Shown piece by piece: positions 11,160-22,519 of a stretch of DNA of 64,000 nt. The notes under the pieces are model-generated. The model did not search any database and was not told the origin of the DNA. It saw only the letters and a program-made list of their open reading frames with translations. Origin of the DNA: Xanthostigma xanthostigma (Eukaryota; Arthropoda; Insecta; Raphidioptera; Raphidiidae); NCBI GenBank assembly GCA_963575645.1, contig OY754475.1:17026509-17090508 (forward strand), in the 5' to 3' direction. A program made the translations under genes and the position numbers. How positions within the stretch are numbered: the stretch's first letter is position 1; every line of letters starts with the position of its first letter.

Positions 11160-11540
11160 TTATTCAACACGCGTGAGTAATATACAATTTCGGGGCCCTG
11201 CTAAATTCGGGAGAAATAATAAATTACTTCATGTTGACGCTTAGAGTGCTAATAATGAGCCGAAACTGTACGATAATGTATTACTGCATAGTTTCTGGAC
11301 CAATAGGAACGCGATAGCGAGCCGAAACTGTACGGTAATGAATTATTACTGCATAGTTTCTGGAGCAATAGGAACGCGGTAGCGATTTGTATATATGAAA
11401 ACAGCATCGCAATTCAGCGAAAGTCAGGGCCATCTTGTGTGCATCGAGGGCGGTGGGTACGTCAATCAATGAAGTGATTTATTATTTTTCCCTCTTTTAT
11501 CAGGGCCCCGTTTACGTAATAACTCGTGCTAGTTGAATAA
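11160..11540. mobile_element. Non-autonomous element with ~70-bp inverted ends
   Basis: TTATTCAAC...ACTTCA at the left is inverted at the right (TGAAGTGATTTATTATT...GTTGAATAA) over about 70 bases with mismatches. The centre holds two direct repeats of about 65 bases (GAGCCGAAACTGTACG...). Copy B lacks the whole block. GTATTAT occurs on both sides but the exact edges are unclear. Confidence 0.6.
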
Positions 11541-11548
11541 AGTATTAT

Positions 11549-11659
11549 GTGCGACCATTTATTGAAGGAGAATATTCCACTCGCGTGTTACCGCACGAGA
11601 GTAGCGAGTGCGGCAAATTTCACGCTCACGGAATCTTCTCCTTCTCTCACTAGTCGCAC
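11549..11659. repeat. Foldback hairpin element
   Basis: GTGCGAC...AAGGAGAATATTCC at the left is largely complementary to GGAATCTTCTCCTT...GTCGCAC at the right. The two arms fold into an imperfect hairpin of about 110 bases. It directly follows the element at 11160-11540 and is also absent from copy B. Confidence 0.55.
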
Positions 11660-11689
11660 AATATACTATTAATCACGAATTTGATCAGA

Positions 11690-12175
11690 GTTCTTTACTT
11701 GATAAATCATAAAAGAGACTCCGATATTTTCATAAAGATATTTAGAAAAAAAATAATACTCATAAGAGAATTCAAAGAAAGTAAAATTCCATCAAATAAG
11801 CATTTATTTAAGTAATTATAGGTAATAACACAGATTACATGCATGTCAGTATAATTAAGTAATGTAAAACAAAATTAATATTAAGTACGTAAGTAACAAC
11901 AAAAAACGGAAATGTTTATTCAAAATCTGAACTGTTTTCTGAATGAGAACTTATTGATGCCACTTCGGTATCGTCAATATTTTCATTCACGCTTTCAGTC
12001 TCCCACAAAATGCCATCTTGGTCGGTTTCGCGTTTCAACGTCTGTAGGAGAATGCCTTTGTTTATAATTATTAATTATATTACATTCCGTTACTTAAACC
12101 CCGAATTTAGCGCGTCGATTTTTTAACGGAAAATAAATGGTCGAAAATATCGCGTTATATTCGGGCTAATACGGT
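11690..12175 (-). mobile_element. pogo/Tigger-like remnant, copy A
   Basis: The right end GGGCTAATACGG followed by TA matches the inverted left end kept in copy B (32048). The minus strand at about 12050-11916 encodes a transposase C-terminal tail (QDGILWE, then an acidic Ser-rich end SENSSDFE and a stop). Copy A has lost about 50 bases of the left terminus that copy B retains. The catalytic domain is missing. Confidence 0.55.
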
Positions 12176-12313
12176 ATACATAATTATTATAAAATTATTA
12201 ATAAAGCCGGATATTCATATACACGCAATATATACATTTATAAATATAATAATAAATTTGTTTATATTTCATTTGTAGGACATGTAGTTCCGCTCAGGTA
12301 AATTAGATTTTTT

Positions 12314-12511
12314 GACGTGATAACGTCTTATAAATTGATGAAACACCAGCTGCACGCACGAAAAAGTGTAACGTTCCGTTCGGCCGTAACGTTCCGCCTG
12401 ACCCTGTGCGTGCAAGCGAGAGCGCAGTAATGTATTATTAAATATGATATTCGAGCGGAATACGTTATCACGTAAAACTATCGTCCGTAAACCGACTTTA
12501 CAGACAACCAA
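12314..12511 (-). mobile_element. A-tract MITE, copy 2 (short form)
   Basis: This is the short, internally deleted form in reverse orientation, from GACGTGATAACGTC to CGACTTTACAGACAACCAA, sitting in a T-run (6 T left, 7 T right). Copy B (about 34057-34066) shows the uninterrupted T7 at the same place. It inserted after the segmental duplication. Confidence 0.88.
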
Positions 12512-12754
12512 TTTTTTTCTAAGAATTTTCATTGTATTATGTAATTGTAAGTAAATGTGTTTTACTTATTTTATTTGGTAAAATTTTATTAAATCGTCGC
12601 TTTCGATTATGGCAAACTTTGAAACGCACTTTAACTCTCTATTACTGTAGGACAGTTGAAGTGATTTCCTTTTGAAATACACTTTTTTGAAGAAAAAAAA
12701 TTATGCAAACGCCGGATATTAATAGCACCAAATACTGTACTGACAAGTCATTTT

Positions 12755-12813
12755 TAGGATTCCGTACCCGAAGGGTGCTCAAACGGGACCCTATTACTAA
12801 GCCTCCGCTGTCC

Positions 12814-12851
<38 letters not shown>

Positions 12852-14290
12852 CTGTCAGCGGGCTGTATCTCAAGAACCGTAATAGGTAGAGAGTTGAAAT
12901 TTTCACAGAGTGTGTATTTCTATTGCCGCTAGAACAACAAATAATTAAAAACCCCCCAAAACTCCCAAAAGAGGAGCAAACTAAGTTTTTTGCTTATAAT
13001 TCGCTCAATTTAAATCAGATCGTTTCGAGACCTGTCTTAAACGAAAGAGGAGAAAATTTTACATAGATTTTGTATAACAGAATTCGTCGAAACACTTTTT
13101 TTGTACAGCTTTATATAGAAATATAATGTATAAATTCAATTTTGTCTAATCCATAGCATACACGGAGATCGTCTGTCTTCGTTTGTTGCATAGTGTACTA
13201 TGGGAATTTAAATATTGCGTATGTTTTGTCTTAAAAAAAAAGATTGCATTTGTTCAAAAACGAATGTCATTTCAAATATTAGTCAGTCTTTTGACATTAG
13301 TATTTTGTGAAAGGCAACGCCTTCTGAGTTAACGATTTGAATAACTAATTTTAATTATTAGAACATATTGCTTTGACAGATGCAAACGTCATTTTTTACA
13401 TTTTTTACCATTCCAACACCATGGATTAGCGGAATGAAACCAAATTTTGGGAGGATGTTTGATACTTATGCAAATATGAAGAGGCCTATTGTTTTTCAGA
13501 GACGTCGGCGCAAGCGCAAATGAAATATATATTATAATGTTGTTTTTATAAGATAATAGTATACTTTTCATAAAGGCGTATTATTCTGTTTTACAGGAGT
13601 TTTGTAAAATAAATTTTTGAAAAAAATCGGCGCATGCGTAGAAGAAATATATACTATAAGGCTGTTTTTTATATAATAACGGTATACTTTTCATTACGGT
13701 TTATTATTCTATCTATGTTTACAAAAGTTTTGTAATTTTTTTGGGAAAAATTGGCGCATGCGCAAAAGAAATATATGCAATAACGTTGTTTTATATAATA
13801 ATAGTATATATTTCATAATGGTTTATTATTCTATTTTAAAAGAAAGTTTTGTAAAAAGTTTTAGGGGAAAAGGCGGCGCATGCGCAGAAGAGATATTATG
13901 TGCTATAACATTGTTTTTATATAATAATGGTATACGTTTCATAATGGTTTAATATTCTAAAGTTTTGTATTTTTTTTTTTTGGGGAAATCGGCGCATGCG
14001 CAACAGAGATATTTGCCATAACGTTGTTATTTGATATAATGGTATATTTATCAAAACCTTATATTATTTTATTCTACAAGAAATTTTTGTAAAAAAAGTG
14101 TTTATAATATAAAAACGCCGGGGTGAATTATGTAAAATTTCACGCCTTGAAATTCTTGAACTACTTGCATACTCCCACTGGTTACATATTGTTATAGCGC
14201 CTCTCTTGTTTCTTTTACAAAAGTATTTAAAAAGTACATAGTGTACGGAACCCTTCGTGTGCGAGTCCGACTCGCACTTGACCGGTTTTA
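12755..14290 (+). repeat. Dispersed insect repeat with CCGTACCC/GGAACCC ends
   Basis: It starts AGGATTCCGTACCCGAAGGG and runs into a TCTG microsatellite (about 12809-12858). It closes with TACGGAACCCTTCG and the GCGAGTCCGACTCGCACTTG block. I remember this combination as a very common dispersed element in Lepidoptera; the exact class is uncertain. It is nested inside the 2.6-kb TIR element. Confidence 0.6.
13500..14100 (+). repeat. ~120-bp minisatellite, five units
   Basis: Each unit carries GGCGCATGCGCA or a close variant at about 13507, 13629, 13753, 13875 and 13991, so the periods are 116-124 bases. It is followed by an ATATA-rich stretch and TTTATTATTCTA. Units differ by substitutions and short indels. 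The GCGCATGCGC palindrome is kept better than its surroundings. Confidence 0.85.
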
Positions 14291-14529
14291 TTAATACTAT
14301 ATGGCCATCTTGTTAGTAACTTTCGTTACCACCAATTACTACAAAATTCCCAACACTTACGATACATACACAATATCAGTGGAGCGGTGTGGTCAAACTT
14401 ACACAATTACCTTCGTATTGAAATGTTGGAGAAACATGGGCCTTAATAACTCATGAAATTACGACAATGGCGTTTTTTTTGTGCAGTAAAAAAGGAAGGG
14501 CGTAAGGAGGGAGTTTTTTAAAAAGCAAT

Positions 14530-14815
14530 TACGGAGTCGTGTCGATGCTAAGGAGTATTTGGTAAAATTCTACAGAATGGGCACATGCGAAAAAGATAAC
14601 GGGGTATGCGAATTGTTTCGCAGTAAAACGGGAAGGGGCAAAGGGGAAGTAACTAAAAAAACAATTCCGTGGTGAACGATAAAGGGGTATGCGAATTGTT
14701 TCGCAGTAAAACGGGAAGGTGGAACGGGGAGATTTTAAAAAAACAATTCCAGGGTGAACGATAAAGGGGTATGCGAATTGTTTCGCAGTGAAACGGGAAG
14801 GAGGAAAAAAACATA
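14530..14815 (+). repeat. 82-bp minisatellite, three units plus partials
   Basis: GGGGTATGCGAATTGTTTCG recurs at 14601, 14684 and 14766 (83 and 82 bases apart), with the body CAGTAAAACGGGAAGG and a poly-A patch before ACAATTCC. A degenerate partial unit precedes it from about 14471. The apparent 98-codon antisense frame is produced by the repeat and is not a gene. Confidence 0.85.
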
Positions 14816-15521
14816 CGGCCCCCAACTTAGTACAAAATAGATAATGTGGCCCGCAACATCATATAAGTTTAACATGCCTGTTATAAGAGATATTACAACG
14901 TCGTAGAAGTAATTGTGTTTCTACGTCACAGTGTAATAAAACATTATCAGTGTGGTAGCACCGCTCAGTGCAATACAATACGGTGTCTAAATGTTCATTA
15001 TTTTAACGTTTAAAAGTTTCTTTGATTTCGGGCGTTTATGCAATTATTTTTCTTGAAGTGTATTTTAAAGGGAAATCACTTCTTCAACTGCCCTATAGGA
15101 GTAGATAGTTTTGTTCGTTTCAAAATTCACCATTATCGACTGCGACAACTGAGTAAAATCTTACCTTTTATTTTAATAAAAAGAACGACACACCAAAAAT
15201 TAGTAATTTTATTATAATTTCTCATCGTATTATACATATTATTAGTGTTTTTTTTAAATAGAATTCTGATTGTTTCAGATTAAAAGACTGGATTTGATGT
15301 CGAATGCATAATGTGATACTCAGTTACCGAAAATTCTTCAGATCCAGATGCAAGTTGTACAGTCTAAGAAAACACTGCGACATCTCATTTGCGATTACAC
15401 GTTTCTAACAAGCAAATGAAACTTAAGTGTTCTAGTCAATGGCCTTGTAAAGATTTTTTTATTAATCTACAACTCTAATTCAGATATTCTCTCTCAAGTG
15501 TGAAACTGAAGAATTTTTAGA

Positions 15522-16740
15522 ATGCTTGGCATGCATCACAGTTCGAAAAAAATGTCGGATACTAATTCTAATTCAAAAAACAAAATAAACCATGACTTTT
15601 ATTTTAAATTTGAAATCAAAGGCGAACCGACAGATGAGAATTCATCAGAAACTTTATCTAAACATGATGGCAGTGATATCAGCAGTGAAAATTCTCACAG
15701 TCTTCCAATTTAAATATACACAAACGTAAACATACTTCTGAGAAGCCATATCTATGTGACATTTGTAATAAGCGTTTCGTTCAGTCATACGATTTACGTA
15801 TACATAAGCGTATGCATACTGGTGAGAAACGTTTTCAGTGTGACCTTTGTAATAAATGTTTCACACAGTCTTCAAATTTAAATACACATAAGCGTATACA
15901 TACTGGTGATAAACCATATCTATGTGACATTTGTAATAATTATTTCTCTCAGTCAAGCAGTTTAAATAGACACAAACGTATACATACCTTATCAGTGCGA
16001 CCACTGTAATAGGGGTTTCTCTACTTCATTCAATTTTAATATACATAAACGTATTCATAGTTGATGAGAAACCTTATCAATGTGAACTTTGTGATAAGTG
16101 TATCTCTCTGTCAGTGGCGGATTTACCAGCAGGCTGAGTAGGCTGAAGCCTAGGGCGGCAAATTTTAAGGGGCGGCAGATTTAGTTTATACATTTTTTTA
16201 TTTCGATTTAAAAAATTAAAAAAAAAAAATTATTATACATCTCTACATTAACAATTGCCAAACGCTTTTTAAAATATACTTTAATGATCATCATGAATTT
16301 TTTGAATATTGCAATAGCGATTCGATATTATAATCGAAATTTAGTTATTTTTACATATTTTCTTCACTGATATTTACTATAATTTTTTCTCCATGTACCT
16401 AATTATTATGAGATCTGCTTACACAACTCAATCTTGATATAATATCGATGGTCTAATCATGATTGCTGCAGCAAAATTGTCAAATTCAATTTCAGAAAAT
16501 TATTTCTTATGCGTCAAAAAAAATACTCACTAAAATAATCAAGGATCTGACACGGTACCTTGTTCTCAATGATACTAACCATACGGGAAAAGTTGATGTA
16601 ACGAGGATGATGGAGAACAAATCATAAAGTTGGAATTTTATTGATTCAGAGGCGGCAAAAATTGAAAAGCCGACAGGCGGCAAATCTGTAAATCCGCCAC
16701 TGCTCTCTGTCATACAAATTAAATGAACATGTGAGATTTT
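15522..16740 (+). pseudogene. C2H2 zinc-finger pseudogene (copy A)
   Basis: The first 60 codons match the pseudogene at 34472: MHHSSKKMSDTNSNSKNK, then an acidic segment with EIKGEPTDE. An internal deletion at about 15690 then joins the linker out of frame to the middle of a finger. Remnants of about five fingers follow, with another deletion near 16000, two stops at about 16062 and a hAT MITE inside the last finger. The 3' UTR matches ZAD gene 1 including AATAAA at 16886-16891. It cannot make a full product. Confidence 0.9.
16112..16702. mobile_element. hAT MITE inside the last pseudogene finger
   Basis: The 591-bp element has terminal inverted repeats CAGTGGCGGATTTAC / GTAAATCCGCCACTG and a perfect 8-bp duplication CTCTCTGT (16104-16111, 16703-16710). 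Removing the element and one duplication leaves a continuous finger (KCISLSYKLNEH), which places the insertion after the finger existed. The open frame on its minus strand has no known domain. Confidence 0.93.
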
Positions 16741-16949
16741 TCCTTAATAAAAATACGCACGACTCACAGGCTGACTTGACAATAATTAATTAGAGTATTT
16801 GTAATGATTAACATTTGTAGTTAAATTGTAATGATTTGTTATATGTAACAAAATATAAATACTTGAACTGCTTATGTGTCTGAAAAATAAAGTGACTTGA
16901 GAACGAACAGAATGGTTCATAATTTAATGACGCAGTCAAAATAAAATAT

Positions 16950-17555
16950 TGTTGCGTATTTCCCCCCCAGTGATGCGCCTATGGGAGTTTCTAGAAAAGT
17001 CTGTAAATACTCAAAGGTCAACCAACAACAATGGATGCAGGTAGCGAGCACCCGACCTTGGAGACCCGCACGCGTGTAAAAGAAAGGAATTCAGCAGGTA
17101 GCCAAGAAATCTCGATTCGTCCAGAACATTCGAAAGTAGCGGGGGACGAAACTATATAAAGAAGCCGAGTGAGCAAGTCAGCCAGTCAGTTATTGGAGCT
17201 GTTCGTTGCGTTGACACAGTACTCTGGCATTACTATATAAATTCAGTTAAACTGTGGAAATAAATTAACTCTAGTGAGTGCAAATATAAATCCGGTTTTA
17301 AATAAATGACTTATAGTGAATAGACAAGTGTGCTGATAAACTTAGTGTTGAGTTCCTGGGTGTTGTAGATATTTCTTTGTACATAATTTAGTGACTCTTT
17401 ATTCTCTGTTACTTAGTCTTTTATTTTATAATTTAGAACTACTAATAGTATTTCTATTAACGTTATACGCTTTCGTTTGTGTGTTTTTACTGTTTGTTAA
17501 ACAGTTAATATTGTAAATAAATAATTTCCGCCACGGACTACAGCAGTTTTGTTAC
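16950..17555 (+). mobile_element. Solo-side LTR of a decayed Gypsy element
   Basis: It starts TGTTGCGTATTTCCCC, has a TATA-like box (ACTATATAAAGAAG) at about 17149, and is followed by a gag-like frame at 17597. The exact 3' edge is uncertain. No second LTR is found in the window, so the element is incomplete. Confidence 0.55.
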
Positions 17556-17999
17556 AATATTATAAAAAATAAATGTGCTCTCGAAAATTAAAAATAATGC
17601 CTGATCAAGCACAGTTTCAACCGAATCTAGTACCAGTGGTACACTGCTCTTCACAGAATATTCAAACTCTACCGGAATTGTAATGGATCGGTAATATGGT
17701 AAACAATTGGAAATTTTTCAATCAGAAATTCAAAATCTGTTTTAGACCTAGTAAAAGTGACAAAGAACTCACAGAATACCAGACAGCGCTATTCTTGAAC
17801 ATGATTGGGGATAGAGCGTTAAAAATTTGTAACAATTTTAATTTTGAAAATCAAGAAAGCAATGAAAATATTCAAGTAGTAATAAAGAAATTTGAAGATT
17901 ATTTCATGCCAGAACTTAATGTCCCATATGAACGACGTAACTTTTTCTTGCGTGAACAACGAGATGGAGAAACAATCGACAACTATGTTACGGACTTAA

Positions 18000-20812
18000 G
18001 GCTGTCGGAACGCTCTGAGATTACACATAAAATAGGGCTTTGGCTCCCAATTGATTATTGACTTATTAGTCAACATTTTGCAAAAATTATTTTTTTATAA
18101 GGAAGATAAAATACCAATCTCGGTTTCTAGCGGAGTACTTTTTTATTTAATGAATGATTTTCTAGAAAAAAATTGACAAATAATTGCGCGAAAAATGCTA
18201 ATTTTCAAAGTCACACTACAGCTTTATTAATACTTATTTGATAAAACTGTTCCGTCAGAAACCTAAAGTGAACCTTCCTTTTTCGAAAAAGTTCAAAAAA
18301 TTTTCGAATATTTCCAAAAAAAATGGTGTAATCTATTGCAAGCGGTACCCTTGCAATGGCGTTTTTTTGCATCGTGGTGTAGCGGCAACTGGTGACAATA
18401 ATTTCAAACTGCTATTTAACTCCGCCTTCGAATGCAATATTACGACAAACGCTTTTGTAAATAGTAGAGGAAAGTGGTGTCAAACATCGAATACTTAATA
18501 TGTTTAAATTTCTGTATTCAGATTTTATATTTAAAAAAAAGTCAATCACGTGTTGGGAATGCACATGCTAGGTTTCGTTGTATTCGTACGACGATAATAT
18601 ATTTATAAAAATATTCTCACGAATAGTTGCAAACTGCTCTTGTTGATATCTGTCAAAATTTGATACATTTTAACATAAAGATTTGCTTGTGTTAAAAAAT
18701 TCTACCTCAGGACCGTTTTGTTTTCATATCGTGTAATTTTGATTGAAAGTAGTAACTAAAGAATTTTTCTATAATTTTTTGTATTGATAGTTTAGAAATT
18801 GGAGGTGGGGCTTTTGGATAAAAAATTTCAAAGCAAATTCTTCGTTTCTTATAACATTTCTATTGCATTTTAAGAAATACACCCCACTCAATTAAACTAT
18901 AAGGAAGAAAAAAATATTTTGATTACACTTTCAACTCATGAGAGAGGGTTCAAAAAAAATGTTTGCAAAAGATCATCATATCTTTTTTTAATAACTATAA
19001 GAGTAGATAAATATAAAAATTAAGTAATATAATTAAATTAATCAATAAATAAAATTATCGACCAATTTTTCAGACAAATATATTAACAAAAAATATAAAA
19101 ATTAATACATTAACTTTTCGGTCCGGATTTGGATCTTCTTCAGAACTGATCTAAAATAAATTATAAGAATTAATTAATAATTAGTTTCTAATTGGTTTTT
19201 GAAAAAAATTTGTAAAAAATGTTTGTTATTATTTTTTCAATATTTGATAATTAAAAACTTAAAGCGAATTTTATTCAAAAAACAATTAGAAACTGATTAT
19301 TAATTAATTTTTATATTTTTTAGATCAGTCCTGAAGAAGGTCCAAATCCGGACCGAAACGTTAATGTATTAATTTTTATATTTTTTGTTAATATATTTGT
19401 CTGAAAAATTGGTCAATAATTTTATTTATTGAAGAATATCATCCCTTTACAACCGGCGAAACTTCTTTTGTTTTATGTTGTATGAATTGTATATTCTAAT
19501 TATTTATATCTTAACTATTATCGTATTGAAATTTTGTGGGCATACTTCACATAATATTGCGAACATTTTTAAGCAAAAAAAAAAAAATAATACATATGTT
19601 TCCTTCTGAAAATTTGCTAAGTGTGAATAATAAGAATTTGATGTACGTTTTGCATTTCAACCGATGATTATTGACACAGTGCAGCTATTTGTATGCATTC
19701 CATACAATTTGTTTCTTTCAAATCTTATATAATACAAATACTTATCATGCGTATACAACATACATATATATTGTGATTGTGTGTCGTACACACACACACT
19801 AACGCAATTACTCAGGTTATACGTGTGACGGGATGCTCTGACTGTCGAACCAATAGGTACATACATAAAAAATATTGTACCTAATAGCTGCAATTTGCAA
19901 ATAAAAAAATAGTCTGCTTTTAGTATTTTACCATTTTAACTCTGCGAGTGGGCAACGGTACTAATTTAGGTTAAAATTTAATTTTCAAAATTTTACAATA
20001 TTTTTCGGTTTGAAGCTCAAAAAGATATTGTTCATCTGTACGGTCTGTTAGTTTTATTTGGGCGTTATGCTTTCACGATACTACTAAATAACAGTTGTGG
20101 CAGTATTCGCATTGCACTCATTAGGGTCCCAAAGAAATTTACATTGCAAAAAGAAATGGAAGGGTCTTTTGAGATCCTCTTTGATACTAGATCCCGGGCA
20201 TGCGCCTTTGCTAGTAGGCAACTCACTTATTAAAAAGAAATATTACCTTATCACGTCATAATTTGTAACATTTTCATTCGTTTGTTCAACAATTACGTCT
20301 CCGTCAATTTCCTAAGCTGTATTTAGATAAACCGCCTCGTTCTGGATTTCAATTTCTATATTATTTTAGAAACAGAAGCAAAGTTTTGAACTATTACATT
20401 TTCAAATAATTATTTTTTTTATTATAAAGAAGATTTTTTCATGTTTGCTATTTTTTTCTGAGAAAACCTTCCCTCGCTTTCCGAGGAACCCATAACCTGA
20501 GTCGTTTTTTATATCCCCGCCTGTAATCCTTCTCAATAGTATTCTCAGAGCGTTCCATAATACGTAGGTACTAATGCACAGAGATTTTTACTTCAATAAT
20601 ATGATCGTTTTCGATTGCCTATCTAAGTACTAAATAAAATCATATTTCACGGCTTTACCCTATATCATAAGTCCATTTGTGTTGCGAAATGAGACGAGGC
20701 GATGTTGGAGAGAGACATCGCAATAAAAGTTTACGCCCAAAATTTACGTTTTTGGTACTTCGTCTCTCACCGCGGAACCCCTGAAAAACTTTAGGAAAGT
20801 GATCCAACAGCG
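18000..20812. mobile_element. 2.8-kb TTAA-flanked element in gag
   Basis: TTAA flanks both edges (17996-17999, 20813-20816) and the interrupted gag codons join in frame across a single TTAA. The ends GGCTGTCGGAACGCTCT and the reverse complement of the right end agree at 12 of 17 positions. TTAA duplication is the piggyBac mark, but no transposase frame is visible. A foldback MITE lies inside at 19042-19432. Confidence 0.72.
19042..19432. mobile_element. Foldback MITE
   Basis: Almost the whole 391 bp is one inverted repeat. TCAATAAATAAAATTAT...GACCAATTTTTCAGACAAAT at the left is inverted at the right, including the inner GGTCCGGATTTGG / CCAAATCCGGACC block. Each arm is about 185 bases, with a short spacer. 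It encodes nothing. Confidence 0.88.
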
Positions 20813-21260
20813 TTAAGAGATCTGTGTTCTACATGTGAATTTGGAGAGCTGACTGATGAACTCGTAAAAGACAGGATCGTTTTAGGTATAACGGATCGAG
20901 CCATCAAAGATCGTCTTCTAAGGACCAAGGACTTAACACTACAGAAAGTAGTGGAAGTTTGTCCGTGCCAAAATATAGCTGAACACATTTGTTCACCATC
21001 GACCAGCAATGAAGTAGAATCAATATGTCCAGCATATCAAAATAAAAACAAGCCCAAGAAAGATGTAACAGTTAAAAAAGAAGAAGAACCAAAGACATGT
21101 AGTAAGTGTGGGTATTCACATGCTGAAAACAATGTCCGGCGTACAAGACAACTTATATAAAATGTATTAAAATATAATCGTTTCGCTAGTCAGTGTAGAT
21201 AAAAAAATATAACTACAATTAATGAAAATGATGAAACTAAATTCAAATGTCTAGGTCAAA

Positions 21261-21816
21261 CAATACATTTTAACAATTGTAAGCGATCATAAGCTATATA
21301 TCTAGACTCTAGAGGGCCCATATGACCATATATATGAGGTGGCATACGACCACGGTTATCCTCAGATGAAGATATTTTCTTGTTTCATATTTTTCAGTAG
21401 TCGGGTTGCAGTTTGTGAACTTATTTTAAAATAAAAATTTCACAATGTAATTTCACTGTAGAGAGAATTTATGGCAGTATTCAATAGAAGTTCGGTCGAG
21501 GGCCGTTATTTAGCTGGAACCTACCTTCAGTTATTTTTATTTCCTCACCTTGGCTGAAATTGAAATACTACCATTTTTACTTACTTGTCTACTGCTTTTC
21601 ATATTTGAGACCTGTTTTTTTTTTTTTTTTACTTTTGTGTTAACAAAAATTATTCTGTTTATTTTTTACAAAATTGATATTAAGCTGTAGAATGGTAGGT
21701 TTCGATGACTTAGTGATAAAATTTTATTGTGTTACACTTACACCTTGTGTAACCAGTCAGCAGATACAGCGTAGTTGGTACTGCCGCTTTTATGTTCTGT
21801 CAGAATTGTTTATTTT
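21261..21816. other. Spacer before ZAD gene 2
   Basis: No gene seen. The last stretch, from about 21735, is homologous to the sequence upstream of ZAD gene 3 (50218-50308) including CCTTGTGTAACCAGTCA. Upstream of ZAD gene 1 this homology is shorter. Confidence 0.6.
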
Positions 21817-21836
21817 ATCTTTGATTTGGTGTCAGA

Positions 21837-21986
21837 ATGAAAGAAATATCGATAATTGGATCTGGCTTAACTACAATGTGTCGATTGTGCTTATCATCTG
21901 GCATTACACTGTTAGATATGTTTTCGTATTCATCCAAAATGAGGAATAGAGTGTCAGGTGTAGTCATGAAACGTGCTGCTGTTCAA
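21837..21986 (+). CDS. ZAD zinc-finger gene 2, exon 1
   Basis: Fifty codons, differing from gene 1 exon 1 by only two residues (S for T at 21, S for T at 30), ending CAA|GTAAGT. It encodes the CRLC half of the ZAD. The 20 bases before the ATG are identical to gene 1. It splices in phase 0 to 22520. Confidence 0.9.
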
Positions 21987-22519
21987 GTAAGTTATATTAT
22001 GTTCAGAGAATTCTGGCAGAACGGATAATTTTTATATGAAATAGCATTTTAGTATCTAAATAAATGATTTATTTCGTTTTCTTATTTATTTTTAAATCGT
22101 AACCTGTGCAAGCAACATGTGTAACTAGTGCGAACGATGTAAAATTATTAATATATTTTATAAAATAACCATGGATAAAACTATATAAACAAATTTACTC
22201 TGTTTTAAATAAGCAGAAAATGTATGAGAAGTTGCAAAATTATAGTAAGCCTAGCTTATTACAGTTTGAACTGTGCTATCATAAAGTATATATTTATACC
22301 TAAAAAAATTAAATTTGATCTTGAAAAGTGTTGTTTTTTTAAATTATTTTAAATTAGACTCAAAAAGACGTAACCATTTATTTCTTATTCCTACCGTACC
22401 GCTAACGTATGAGGTATTTTACTATAAAAAAATGTTTATACGATTTGAAAATATAAATTTTATATTGTAAAGTGATATAAATAATTTGAAAATAATCCAA
22501 ATTACTCTCGATTGCCCAG

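Larger units (their letters stand above)
12577..15165. mobile_element. 2.6-kb TIR element with 8-bp target duplication
   Basis: Imperfect terminal inverted repeats of about 120 bases start GGTAAAATTTTATTAAATCG at the left and end ACTGAGTAAAATCTTACC at the right. The 8-bp repeat TTTTATTT flanks both sides (12569-12576, 15166-15173), and copy B keeps it once (34116-34123). No transposase is visible. Inside are a dispersed repeat with a TCTG microsatellite, a 120-bp minisatellite and an 82-bp minisatellite. An 8-bp duplication fits hAT, P or Merlin superfamilies; I cannot choose. Confidence 0.88.
4515..16080 (+). repeat. Segmental duplication, copy A
   Basis: This region corresponds in order and orientation to 21817-35034. 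The shared parts are the ZAD gene, the spacer from 7366 (matching 29917 onward) and the finger pseudogene with its 5' flank (15174-15690 matching 34124-34640). Lineage-specific insertions in copy A are the LINE fragment at 8064-9218, MITEs at 10441 and 12314, and the 2.6-kb element at 12577-15165. Copy B keeps the matching empty sites. Confidence 0.85.
17597..21260 (+). pseudogene. Gypsy gag pseudogene split by a TTAA element
   Basis: A start at 17597 (MPDQAQFQPNLVP) is followed by a stop at about 17681. The gag core resumes at 17696 (TEYQTALFLNMIGDRALKI, then EDYFMPELNVPYERRNFFLR) and stops making sense at the TTAA at 17996. It continues in frame at 20813 with L-R-D-L-C-S-T-C-E-F-G-E-L, then KDRIVLGI, and a zinc knuckle start (CSKCGYSHAENN) before decaying. 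Protease and polymerase are absent. It is unrelated in detail to the intact Gypsy at 25.6 kb. Confidence 0.85.

Noticed and set aside
13500..14100. CRISPR-like array
   Set aside because: The units are 120-base tandem repeats without unique spacers, in an insect genome and inside a transposon.
14529..14825. 98-codon minus-strand frame
   Set aside because: Produced by the 82-bp minisatellite; its period is visible in the translation.
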